From: an uncultured Clostridia bacterium
GTDB taxonomy: Bacteria; Bacillota; Clostridia; Oscillospirales; Acutalibacteraceae
Assembly: GCA_946626015.1 (NCBI GenBank)
Contig: CAMOTT010000002.1
Location: 1-33,543, forward strand
Direction: 5' to 3'
DNA: 33,543 nt
Position numbers and translations under genes: made by a program. Under the pieces are notes generated by a model, which saw nothing but the letters and a program-made list of their open reading frames with translations, did no database searches and was not told the DNA's origin. Position 1 is the first letter of the stretch, and every line of letters starts with the position of its first letter. Positions 9,420 through 17,880 of the stretch are shown one piece after another.

Positions 9420-11345
9420 TCAATTTGTTTTTTCGGTTTTGCTTTTCGGCTTTCTTCCCCTGCGCGCCGGGGGAGCGGTAAATTTGAGATATATGGCGCT
9501 CAGCCCGGGGAGGTCAAGGGAAAGGCTGTTTTCAAATCCGTGGGTGCTGTTTTTAAAGGATTTGAGCTTACCCTTGCTGCCTGCGCCTGTGCCGCCGAAC
9601 CGCTCTTCCTCCGAGGAGAATACGACCTCGTAAGTGCCTGCGCGGGGAGCGCCGATAACGTAGTTTTTGCGAGTGTTTACAGTAAAGTTGAACACCGCTA
9701 TCAATTCGTTGCCCTGCCTGTCCATCCTGCGGAAGGCTATCACCGAGTTGTCCGAATCATCGTTTGAGATCCATTCAAATCCGGCCCAATCATAATCGAT
9801 CTCCCAAAGGGGAGGATTGTCCTTGTAAAAGTTGTTGAGGGCTTTTACATACTCCCTGAGCCGGCGGTGCTTTTCGTAATCCAGAAGCATCCAGTCAAGC
9901 TCCTGCTTGTAGTTCCACTCAATGAACTGACCGAATTCCTGACCCATAAACAGCAGCTTTTTGCCGGGATGAGCCATCATATAGCCCAGCATGGAGCGTA
10001 CCCCGGCGAATTTCTCCTCGTAATTTCCCGGCATTTTGCTTATAAGAGAGCATTTGCCGTGAACCACCTCGTCGTGGGAGATGGGCAGTATGAAATTCTC
10101 GGAAAAAGCGTAGAAGAATGAGAAGGTAAGGCAGCTGTGGTTGAACTTCCTGTGTATACCGTCAAGGGAGAAATAACGCAGACAATCGTTCATCCAGCCC
10201 ATATTCCATTTGTAGTTGAACCCCAGTCCCCCGGAATCAACGGGCTTTGTTACCATCGGCCAGGCGGTGCTCTCCTCCGCTATCATCATAACGTCGTCAT
10301 GGTCGCGGAACACAAGGGTGTTGAGTTTGTTGAAAAAACTGATGGCCTCTAAATTCTCCCGGCCGCCGTAGATGTTGGGAAGCCACTCGCTGTCCTGCCT
10401 GCCGTAGTCCAGGTAGAGCATGGAGGCCACCGCGTCGATGCGCAGGCCGTCCGCGTGGTATTTGTCTATCCAGAACATTGCGCTGGAGGTGAGAAAGCTG
10501 ATGACTTCGTTCCTGCCGTAGTCAAAAACTCTTGTGCCCCACTGCAGGTGCTCACCCCGGGCGGAGTCGCTGTATTCGTAACAGGGTTCGCCGTCAAACT
10601 CATAAAGCCCGAAGGCATCCTTTGGAAAATGCGCCGGGACCCAGTCAAAGATAACGCCCAGACCGGCGTTGTGGCAGCGGTCGATGAAATACATAAAATC
10701 CGAAGGCTCGCCGTATCTTGAAGTCGGGGCAAAATAACCGGTGGCCTGATACCCCCAGGAGCCGTCAAAGGGGTGCTCGTTGACGGGCATCAGCTCAATG
10801 TGGGTGTAGCCCATATCCAGAACGTAGTCTATAAGCTCGTCCGCAAGCTCCCGGTAGGAGAGAAAGTTGTTATCCTTATGGCGTTTCCAGGAACCGATAT
10901 GAACCTCGTAGATATTGACAGGGGAATCATAGGTTTTTCTTTGGCTTCTTTTCTCCAGCCATTCCCCGTCCGTCCAGGGGTAATCCCCCAGATCGTAAAA
11001 TTTTGACGCCGTGCCGGGTCGGGTCTCGGCATGGAAGGCGTAGGGATCCGCCTTGTAAAGCTGCCTGCCGTCCGGCGCGGTTATGCAGAACTTATATAGA
11101 TCAAACTGTTTTATCGAGGGAAGCGTTACCTCCCACAGACCCTGATCGTTTATCCTGTTCATGTGGCAGGCATCGGGATCCCAGCTGTTGAAATCTCCGA
11201 CAACGCTCACCGCTCTCGCGTGGGGAGCCCATGTGCGGAAAACAGCCTGATCGCTGCCGGGGATCCTGTGGGCGCCCATATATTCATATGCCTTTATATT
11301 GTTGCCCTGATGGAACAGGTAAATAGGCACATCGTAATTATCCAT
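9420..11345 (-). CDS. glgB: 1,4-alpha-glucan branching enzyme
   Basis: GDFNSWDP, DGLRIDAVASMLYLDY, EESTAW, ISHDEVVHGK, MGQEFGQFIEW. Confidence 0.95.
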   Translation of the reverse strand: MDNYDVPIYLFHQGNNIKAYEYMGAHRIPGSDQAVFRTWAPHARAVSVVGDFNSWDPDACHMNRINDQGLWEVTLPSIKQFDLYKFCITAPDGRQLYKADPYAFHAETRPGTASKFYDLGDYPWTDGEWLEKRSQRKTYDSPVNIYEVHIGSWKRHKDNNFLSYRELADELIDYVLDMGYTHIELMPVNEHPFDGSWGYQATGYFAPTSRYGEPSDFMYFIDRCHNAGLGVIFDWVPAHFPKDAFGLYEFDGEPCYEYSDSARGEHLQWGTRVFDYGRNEVISFLTSSAMFWIDKYHADGLRIDAVASMLYLDYGRQDSEWLPNIYGGRENLEAISFFNKLNTLVFRDHDDVMMIAEESTAWPMVTKPVDSGGLGFNYKWNMGWMNDCLRYFSLDGIHRKFNHSCLTFSFFYAFSENFILPISHDEVVHGKCSLISKMPGNYEEKFAGVRSMLGYMMAHPGKKLLFMGQEFGQFIEWNYKQELDWMLLDYEKHRRLREYVKALNNFYKDNPPLWEIDYDWAGFEWISNDDSDNSVIAFRRMDRQGNELIAVFNFTVNTRKNYVIGAPRAGTYEVVFSSEEERFGGTGAGSKGKLKSFKNSTHGFENSLSLDLPGLSAIYLKFTAPPARRGRKPKSKTEKTN

Positions 11346-11412
11346 GCTTTTTCATCCCTTCTTTTGACATGAATACCATAATATTGCTATTATATCAAGC
11401 ATAATTATAACT

Positions 11413-11441
11413 ATTATAACAGCCTATGAAAAAATTATCAA
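11413..11441 (-). promoter_or_regulatory. Sigma-A type promoter of the glgBCDA operon
   Basis: Minus strand TTGATA - 17 bp - TATAAT, ~70 bp upstream of glgB. Confidence 0.65.
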
Positions 11442-11575
11442 TAGTTTTTGACTATTTTATTCAAATATTTTTTATTTAAAATATTTGTTTTTGGCTATTT
11501 TGTTAGAAGATCTATTGAGACCCGCGCTGCTGAAAATTTGTTTGATTTTCACCTGCAAAACAGCTAAAAAAAGGG

Positions 11576-11618
11576 TAAAAAAATACCGTATCACAGGGCT
11601 TAAAAGCTCCGGATACGG
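11576..11618 (-). terminator. Terminator of the thyA-folA transcript
   Basis: Minus strand CCGTATCC...GATACGG stem followed by TATTTTTTT. Confidence 0.75.
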
Positions 11619-11636
11619 CTTGCTTTTTGGCAAGTA

Positions 11637-12128
11637 TTATTTCTTGGTGTAGGTAACATAGCAGAATTTTATGCCGTTGTGCTCCCTGATCTCCGATGTT
11701 TCGAAGATCTCCCAATCCTGGCTTTCGTCAAGGTCGGGGAAAAATTTGTCCGGGTTTTCTCCCGCGCTTTGGATCTTTGTGATATAAGCCTCGCTGCAAT
11801 AGTCCAGCAGGAGCTTGTAGACCATGGCGCCGCCGATAACAAAGACCTTATCGCTGTCATAGTTCTTCAGCTCTTCCAAAAGAGCATCCAGAGAGCCGCA
11901 CATAACGGCCCCCTCAACATTCACCGACGGATCGTCGCACAGCACGATGTTTTTTCTGTTGGGAAGGGGCCTGCTGCCGGGGAAGGAGAGCAGGGTGTTG
12001 TAACCCATGACCACTATATTGCCGGTGGTAAAGGCTTTAAATCTTTTCATATCCTCCGGGATGTTGAACAGCAGGTCGTTGCCGCTGCCAATGGCCCAGT
12101 TGTTGTCTACGGCGACTATCAGTTTCAT
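11637..12128 (-). CDS. folA: Dihydrofolate reductase
   Basis: MKLIVAVDNNWAIGSGNDLLFNIPEDMKRFKAFTTGNIVVMG, RPLPNRKNIVL, VFVIGGAMVYKLLLDY. Confidence 0.92.
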   Translation of the reverse strand: MKLIVAVDNNWAIGSGNDLLFNIPEDMKRFKAFTTGNIVVMGYNTLLSFPGSRPLPNRKNIVLCDDPSVNVEGAVMCGSLDALLEELKNYDSDKVFVIGGAMVYKLLLDYCSEAYITKIQSAGENPDKFFPDLDESQDWEIFETSEIREHNGIKFCYVTYTKK

Positions 12129-12140
12129 TGCGAACGCTCC

Positions 12141-12971
12141 TTATATAGCAACGGGGATCTTTGTGTTGAACTCGTGATATTGGTAGTTTTCAAGGCTTAC
12201 ACTGTCCTTGGTGAACTTGTAAAAATCGGTTATGCACGTGTCGATTTTGAATGTGGGGGCGGGGAAAGGCTCCCGGGTTATGAGCTCCTTTACAAGGGGG
12301 ATGTGGCGGTCGTAAATGTGAGCGTCGGCAACGACGTGGACAAGCTCGCCCACCTTAAGGCCGCTGACCTGAGCAAACATATGGAGCAGGACCGCATACT
12401 GGCACACGTTCCAGTTATTTGCAACAAGCATATCCTGTGAGCGCTGGTTGAGGATGCCGTTGAGCTTGCCCTCTGTGACGTTGAAGGTCATGCTGTAAGC
12501 GCAGGGGTAAAGGTGCATTTCATGGAGATCCTGATGCACATAGATATTGGTCATTATCCGGCGGCTGACAGGGTTGTGCTTGAGGTCGTAGAGCACCCTG
12601 TCCACCTGGTCGAATTCGCCCTCGGCGTATTTGTGCTTTACCCCCAGCTGATAGCCGTAGGCCTTGCCGATGGAGCCGGTCTCGTCCGCCCAGGAATCCC
12701 AGATCCTGCTGCCCAGCTCGTTGATATTGTTGGATTTCTTCTGCCATATCCAGAGTATCTCGTCAACGGCTGATTTAAAGGCGGTCCTGCGCAGGGTCAT
12801 GGCCGGGAACTCCTTTGAAAGGTCGTACCGCGTTACCATGGCGAATTTCTTGATCGTGTGAGCCGGGGTGCCGTCCTCCCATTTGGGACGCACGTTATAA
12901 TCCTTGTCGCTGAATCCGTTTTCGATGATATCCCTGCAATTTTCTATAAAGCATTTATCCGCATAGCTCAT
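12141..12971 (-). CDS. thyA: Thymidylate synthase (ThyA-type)
   Basis: LNQRSQDMLVANNWNVCQYAVLLHMFAQVSGLKVGELVHVVADAHIYDRHI; LYPCAYSMTFNVTEGKL (active-site region). Confidence 0.93.
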   Translation of the reverse strand: MSYADKCFIENCRDIIENGFSDKDYNVRPKWEDGTPAHTIKKFAMVTRYDLSKEFPAMTLRRTAFKSAVDEILWIWQKKSNNINELGSRIWDSWADETGSIGKAYGYQLGVKHKYAEGEFDQVDRVLYDLKHNPVSRRIMTNIYVHQDLHEMHLYPCAYSMTFNVTEGKLNGILNQRSQDMLVANNWNVCQYAVLLHMFAQVSGLKVGELVHVVADAHIYDRHIPLVKELITREPFPAPTFKIDTCITDFYKFTKDSVSLENYQYHEFNTKIPVAI

Positions 12972-12997
12972 TATGTAACACCTCTTTCGTCAGCCTG

Positions 12998-13894
12998 TCA
13001 TTTTTCGGAGAACACTACGCTTATGTTGCCTGTTTCCGTTTCGGTTTTAAGGGTGCCCATGGCAGTTCTTGTGCCCTCGGGCACGGTTATCTTGCCCTTG
13101 TTGGGGGTGGTTTTCATAAAGTAGTCGTTGCTGCTGCCCAGCACGTAGGCGTCAATGGTTCCGCTGACGGTTTTGAGGTCAAAATAGTTCGCCTTGAGAT
13201 TGAGGGCGTTTATCTTGCCTGTCACGGATTCCATCTGGAGCTTGTCGGCCACTTCAAATTTATCCAGCTGAGTGGTGCCGCTTTCGGATTTTATGTAAGC
13301 GTTGCCGGACATTATGTTTGTGCAGTTCACGTCGCCCTTGCCTGCAACAGCGCCGAATTTTGATATGGTTATAACATCGTCCGCCGTTATGCCGCCGTTG
13401 ACCGAAGACATGGAGAGAAGGGTGGCCATCTTTATTCCGTTGGCGGTGACGCTGCCGTCCGTGGTGGAGACGTTCACTGCGCCTTTATATTCGGAGGGTA
13501 CGCTTAGAATAAGGGAAGTGTCCCTGTCGATCTTGAGAAAATTAAGCTTTGATTTGGTTTTTTTCTCAAGGGTGTAATCCAGCTGCAGCACACCGTCTTC
13601 GATATCGTCATACAGCTCATATTTGCCGAAATTGTCCTCATAGTATCTGAGATGGATCTTGTTGTCCTCCGATACCTTGACGTTTATATCGTTGCTGTAG
13701 ACCTTGATGAAAATAAGCTGGAGCTTGTCATCCTCCGGCAGCTCGTATTCCTTCTCCGTATAAACGGTCTTAAAGGTCTTGTGGGCTTTGTCGAAATTTA
13801 CGGTAATGAACATTATGCCGTAGATCAGCGACAAAACGCCTATCACAACAAGAACAATAATGAGTATCTTTTTATACTTGCTCAAATCAAACAC
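12998..13894 (-). CDS. DUF4097-like membrane-anchored beta-repeat (putative adhesin) protein
   Basis: Single N-terminal TM helix (ILIIVLVVIGVLSLIYGIMFI) then repetitive beta-strand region ending in METGNISVVFSEK-like repeats. Confidence 0.65.
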   Translation of the reverse strand: MFDLSKYKKILIIVLVVIGVLSLIYGIMFITVNFDKAHKTFKTVYTEKEYELPEDDKLQLIFIKVYSNDINVKVSEDNKIHLRYYEDNFGKYELYDDIEDGVLQLDYTLEKKTKSKLNFLKIDRDTSLILSVPSEYKGAVNVSTTDGSVTANGIKMATLLSMSSVNGGITADDVITISKFGAVAGKGDVNCTNIMSGNAYIKSESGTTQLDKFEVADKLQMESVTGKINALNLKANYFDLKTVSGTIDAYVLGSSNDYFMKTTPNKGKITVPEGTRTAMGTLKTETETGNISVVFSEK

Positions 13895-13908
13895 CGTCCA
13901 AATAAAAT

Positions 13909-14385
13909 TTATTCATCCTCCATATCGGGCAGATGCATATGGGTGCAGGTGATGCCGGAGGGCTCGATATCCACAACTCCGTACCTGCCCTTTTTCATAG
14001 CGCCGGGATTAAATAAATGAAGCCCGTTGACGCACTCGTAGTACTGGATGTGGGAATGGCCGAACAGAGCTATATCGGCGCCGGCCTTAAGAGCCTCGGC
14101 TATAAGACGCTCCGTGCCCTCTTTTACCCATTGCCTGTGTCCGTGGACGCAAAAGAGCTTCACACCCTCTACGGGAACGAGCCGGGATTCCGGATTTATG
14201 CGCGAGTGGTCGCAGTTGCCGCCCACGGCGACTATGGGCTTGCCGGGATAAAGCCTGCCCACCTGATCGATGTCGTTCTCTCCGTCGCCCAAAAAAATTA
14301 TCATACGGGCGGAGGGCTGAGCCTCAACGGCGGCCGTCAGGTAATCGGTTTTTCTGTGGGAATCGGAAACAACAAGTATACGCAC
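13909..14385 (-). CDS. YfcE/MJ0936-type metallophosphoesterase
   Basis: RILVVSDSHRKTDYL, FLGDGENDID, VGGNCDH, VHGHRQWVKEG, LFGHSHIQ; likely GTG start 14385 behind AGGAGG (track start 14409). Confidence 0.85.
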   Translation of the reverse strand: MRILVVSDSHRKTDYLTAAVEAQPSARMIIFLGDGENDIDQVGRLYPGKPIVAVGGNCDHSRINPESRLVPVEGVKLFCVHGHRQWVKEGTERLIAEALKAGADIALFGHSHIQYYECVNGLHLFNPGAMKKGRYGVVDIEPSGITCTHMHLPDMEDE

Positions 14386-14443
14386 GCATATATCCTCCTT
14401 GCGATTCATAAGTATATATTAACAAATCGGGAGCGTGATTTCA

Positions 14444-14692
14444 ATGCCTAACAGCAATAATTTATCCGCGCAGCAGCTAATAAATCTTGTCAAAGCCCTG
14501 AACAACGGCAAAAAAAGCGACGAGGAACAGAAAAACGCCCTTAAAGACTTTGCCGAAAGCAACCTGAACGGGGAACAGTTGAGCGCCTTGGGGCGTATAA
14601 TGGATAACCCGGAGGAAATAAAAAAATTACTTGGATCCCAAGCGGCAAAAAAACTTATCGAAAGGCTTAACGGGCAGGAAGGAAAAGGTTAA
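14444..14692 (+). CDS. Small uncharacterized protein (cluster gene 1)
   Basis: MPNSNNLSAQQLINLVKALNNGKKS...; GGGAG upstream of ATG 14444; tightly linked to next two ORFs. Confidence 0.75.
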   Translation: MPNSNNLSAQQLINLVKALNNGKKSDEEQKNALKDFAESNLNGEQLSALGRIMDNPEEIKKLLGSQAAKKLIERLNGQEGKG

Positions 14693-14698
14693 TTTTTT

Positions 14699-15037
14699 AT
14701 GGACATGGACAGCATAAACGATATTATCAGCGGCTTGTCCCCGGATGATATGGACGCGCTCAGAACAGCGGCGCAGTCGCTGCTGGGCAACGGCGGAGCG
14801 GAAAACAACAGCGGCGGAAGCAGGGAAGAACAAGGGGAGGCCGCTCCGGGGCTGTCTCCGGAAATGCTGGCTAAAATAAGCCGTATCATGGCGGCGATGA
14901 ACAGGCGTGACAGCCGCACGGAGCTTATCGCCGCCCTTAAGCCGCTGCTTAAGAAGGATAAACAGAAAAGGGCGGATGACGCCATGCAGCTGATAAGGTT
15001 GATCGACCTGCTGCCGCTTATAAATGAGGAATTTTAA
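14699..15037 (+). CDS. Small uncharacterized protein (cluster gene 2)
   Basis: 112 aa, ...SPEMLAKISRIMAAMNRRDSRTELIAALKPLLKKDKQKRADDAMQLIRLIDLLPLINEEF; 6 nt after previous ORF. Confidence 0.75.
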   Translation: MDMDSINDIISGLSPDDMDALRTAAQSLLGNGGAENNSGGSREEQGEAAPGLSPEMLAKISRIMAAMNRRDSRTELIAALKPLLKKDKQKRADDAMQLIRLIDLLPLINEEF

Positions 15038-15088
15038 GCCGGCAAGGCTCGGGCAGTGGAAAATTCGGTGGAAAGGGAGGGAAAACCT

Positions 15089-15460
15089 GTGGATTTTACT
15101 CAAAATGAACTTGACCGTATGAGAAAACAGGCGGTAAAAAAGGCCTTTGAAATGCAAAAAAGGTCAAAAACAGGGACGGAGGAGACTCCGGGAGAAATCA
15201 TTTTTGAAAAAACAGACGAAGGGAACCGGGTCAAAAACGACTATGTGAACACAGTGCTCAAAAACAGCAGCAGGGCTGAGGTGATAAAGGCAAGCGTGCC
15301 GTTTTCAGCTGAAAAGGAGGAGAAAAACGAGAGCCGGACATGGCCGGGGGAGGTTCAGCCTTACGACGACAGGCTGATGATTCTCGCCATTATAATTATT
15401 CTTGCAGAAAATAACGCAGATAGGCTGTTGATACTTGCATTATTTTATATTATGATGTAA
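15089..15460 (+). CDS. Small uncharacterized protein with hydrophobic C-terminus (cluster gene 3)
   Basis: Likely GTG start 15089 behind AAGGGAGGG (track start 15056); C-terminus DDRLMILAIIIILAENNADRLLILALFYIMM. Confidence 0.7.
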   Translation: MDFTQNELDRMRKQAVKKAFEMQKRSKTGTEETPGEIIFEKTDEGNRVKNDYVNTVLKNSSRAEVIKASVPFSAEKEEKNESRTWPGEVQPYDDRLMILAIIIILAENNADRLLILALFYIMM

Positions 15461-15548
15461 AATACATAAATGGAGGTTTTTGCTTCGCAAAATTTTAACA
15501 AGGAGAGTGACATGGACAGGCAGGGTTATTATGTCTGTTCCGACGGTT

Positions 15549-15824
15549 ATGATATACAACTACAAAACAAAGGGCACCTGCTCAAGGAGCATCTCCGTTG
15601 AGCTTGACGGGGACATTATAAAGAATGTAAATTTTGAGGGAGGCTGCGCAGGTAATCTCGCAGGTATCTCCGAGATAGTCAAGGGCATGAAAGTTGAAGA
15701 CGTTATCGAAAAATTCGGCGGCATCCGCTGCGGCTTTAAATCCACGTCCTGCCCGGATCAGCTCGCAAAGGCGCTGCTTGAGGCGAGGGAGGCTCAAAAG
15801 GCTCCCGGAGCATACGCCGATTAA
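15549..15824 (+). CDS. TSCPD-domain protein (TIGR03905-like)
   Basis: MIYNYKTKGTCSRSISVELDG...EGGCAGNLAGIS...GIRCGFKSTSCPDQLAKALLEA; start 15549 or 15531 uncertain. Confidence 0.85.
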   Translation: MIYNYKTKGTCSRSISVELDGDIIKNVNFEGGCAGNLAGISEIVKGMKVEDVIEKFGGIRCGFKSTSCPDQLAKALLEAREAQKAPGAYAD

Positions 15825-16001
15825 GCAAAAGTCCGCAGAGGGCGTAGCTTGCATCTTTATTTCGTTTGACGAAAAAATGTCCGATAAATTTTGCGATTTT
15901 GACATTATGATCGGTCTTTGAAGCAAAAAAATCAAAAATTTTAAAAAACATACAACATTTTTGCCTGTTCAAGCGTATTGTATGTGAGAGGAGGTTAATA
16001 A

Positions 16002-16508
16002 ATGCCTGATTCTCTGTCACGTACGGACAAAGAGTTTTCAGAGATTTATAACCGTCACGTCGATACAGTGTACCGTGTCTGCTTTATGTTTATGAAAAAT
16101 GAACACGATACGGAGGATGCTGTACAAGACACTTTCATAAAGCTTATGAACTATAAGGGTGAGTTCGAGAACGAGGAGCACGAAAAGGCATGGCTCATCA
16201 AAACCGCTTCAAACCACTGCCGTGATATTCTCAGGCATTTTTGGAGAAAGACAGTCAGCCTTGAAGTTGTGCCGGAGTCGGGAGATGACGGCGAGGATTC
16301 CTTTGAGATCGACAATACACTCGAAAAGGTCTTAGCTTTGCCGGAAAAATATAAAACAGCAATTTATTTATATTATTACGAAGGATATAAAACCCAGGAG
16401 ATCGCCGAAATAATGGGCAGACCGGACGCAACGGTCAGGGGTTATCTTCGCAAAGGCAGGGAACTGCTTAAGTTCAACTTAGGAGGTGATAACAATGAAA
16501 AGAAATGA
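16002..16508 (+). CDS. ECF-type RNA polymerase sigma-70 family factor
   Basis: Region 2 (VDTVYRVCFMFMKNEHDTEDAVQDTFIKLM) and region 4 (LPEKYKTAIYLYYYEGYKTQEIAEIMGRPDATVRGYLRKGRELL). Confidence 0.92.
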   Translation: MPDSLSRTDKEFSEIYNRHVDTVYRVCFMFMKNEHDTEDAVQDTFIKLMNYKGEFENEEHEKAWLIKTASNHCRDILRHFWRKTVSLEVVPESGDDGEDSFEIDNTLEKVLALPEKYKTAIYLYYYEGYKTQEIAEIMGRPDATVRGYLRKGRELLKFNLGGDNNEKK

Positions 16509-17598
16509 CATAGTCAGGGCTTTTGACGAGGTCAAGCCGACCAAAGAGCAGGCCGACAGAATGTACGAAAACATTCTCAACTCGAAAAAGAAGACTTCGC
16601 GCTTTGAGTGGCGCAACTTTGTCCCTGCAATGGCGGCTGCTTTAGTTGTTATCACTGTTCTCGCGGGCTTCAAGGCGCTGAACACAGCGGACAAGCTGCC
16701 CGTTTCTCTCGTTGGTTTTGCGGATACCGCCAAGAGCTTCTTTAAGGGCGAAAACGGCAAACATTCGGCTTTGGTCACCTCTGTGGATTCCACCACCAAT
16801 AAGAGCAACACAAAAACCAGCGGAACAGCTGAGTCGGATACAACGGCTGCTGCCGCGCCGACCACCGAGGCTCAGACAGTCAAGGCTGCAAAGACCTTCA
16901 AGGTAAACGACGTTACTTACAAAGAGGTAACCGAGGAGCTGGCAAAGGACCTGCCCGTTGACGGCGCTGTCAACGAAGAAGACGTGGGCGCTTTGATCTT
17001 CACCGTACCGGAGGAGGACAAAACCTGCGGCGGATCAAACATTTATGAGTATGCCCCCGTAAAAGGCAGATTTTTCACAGTGCTTGAGGATAAAGACGGT
17101 TCTTATAAGCTGTTTATGTTTGAAAAGACCGAAGCAGACGACGTTAAAACCTATTTCGATATTTTCGGTATCACATCGGCTGAGGATATCGCCCGGGTAA
17201 CGGTCTCAGAGGGCGAAAAGACCGTCGAGGTTCAGGATATCGAGGCTGTATTCAACGAGCTTTCAAAGGCGGAAAGTGACATTGCAGAATACGAAAAAAC
17301 GGCAAAGGCCTACCTTAAGGCAGTTCCGGCAGTTGAGCCCAAAACCACCGAGGCTCGGGCTGAGGAAGAAACAACAGAAGAAGCCGCTCAGGTCACCGAG
17401 GCAGCCGAGTCTGTTGACGCTGCCGATGACGCAGGCGCAAACGTCACGGAAACAGTGCTTAAGATAATCAAGCTGAAGATCCAAACCGTTTCCGGGCTGA
17501 CATACGAAACAGAGTTTTATCCCCAGATAGACTATATATCCACATGCAAAATAAGTGATGATTTTTCAGAGCTCTTGAAAACAGTTTTATCAAAATAA
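16495..17598 (+). CDS. Putative cognate anti-sigma / single-pass membrane protein
   Basis: Overlaps the sigma gene by 14 nt; ATG 16495 behind AGGAGGTGATAACA; cytoplasmic N-terminus, one TM (FVPAMAAALVVITVLAGF), long extracellular T/E/A-rich part. Confidence 0.75.
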   Translation: MKRNDIVRAFDEVKPTKEQADRMYENILNSKKKTSRFEWRNFVPAMAAALVVITVLAGFKALNTADKLPVSLVGFADTAKSFFKGENGKHSALVTSVDSTTNKSNTKTSGTAESDTTAAAAPTTEAQTVKAAKTFKVNDVTYKEVTEELAKDLPVDGAVNEEDVGALIFTVPEEDKTCGGSNIYEYAPVKGRFFTVLEDKDGSYKLFMFEKTEADDVKTYFDIFGITSAEDIARVTVSEGEKTVEVQDIEAVFNELSKAESDIAEYEKTAKAYLKAVPAVEPKTTEARAEEETTEEAAQVTEAAESVDAADDAGANVTETVLKIIKLKIQTVSGLTYETEFYPQIDYISTCKISDDFSELLKTVLSK

Positions 17599-17639
17599 AA
17601 ATGTATTCTTTGCAAAGGAACTCTGGAAATTCATATAGA

Positions 17640-17688
17640 ACCCCCCGTGATATGATTGGCGTTTCATATCGGGGGGCTTCTCTTTTTT
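17640..17688 (+). terminator. Rho-independent terminator after sigma/anti-sigma operon
   Basis: CCCCCCGTGATATGA...TTTCATATCGGGGGG then cTTCTCTTTTTT. Confidence 0.88.
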
Positions 17689-17786
17689 AAAGATAACTCG
17701 CCAATATATTAAAGTAATAAATAATATACGGGAAATAAGCAAAAAGTTAATAAAGGTTACAGCAGGTTACAGTAGTTTGATTTTTG

Positions 17787-17815
17787 TTGACAAAGGTAAA
17801 CGGTTCTTGTATTAT
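17787..17815 (+). promoter_or_regulatory. Sigma-A type promoter of the kinase-like gene
   Basis: TTGACA - 17 bp - TATTAT; preceded by tandem GGTTACAG(C/T)A at 17755-17774. Confidence 0.75.
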
Positions 17816-17880
17816 AAAAAATGGTGTTTAATATATGCTTATAATTCCTGAAGGGAAAATAATTCCAAAGGGGAGATTTG

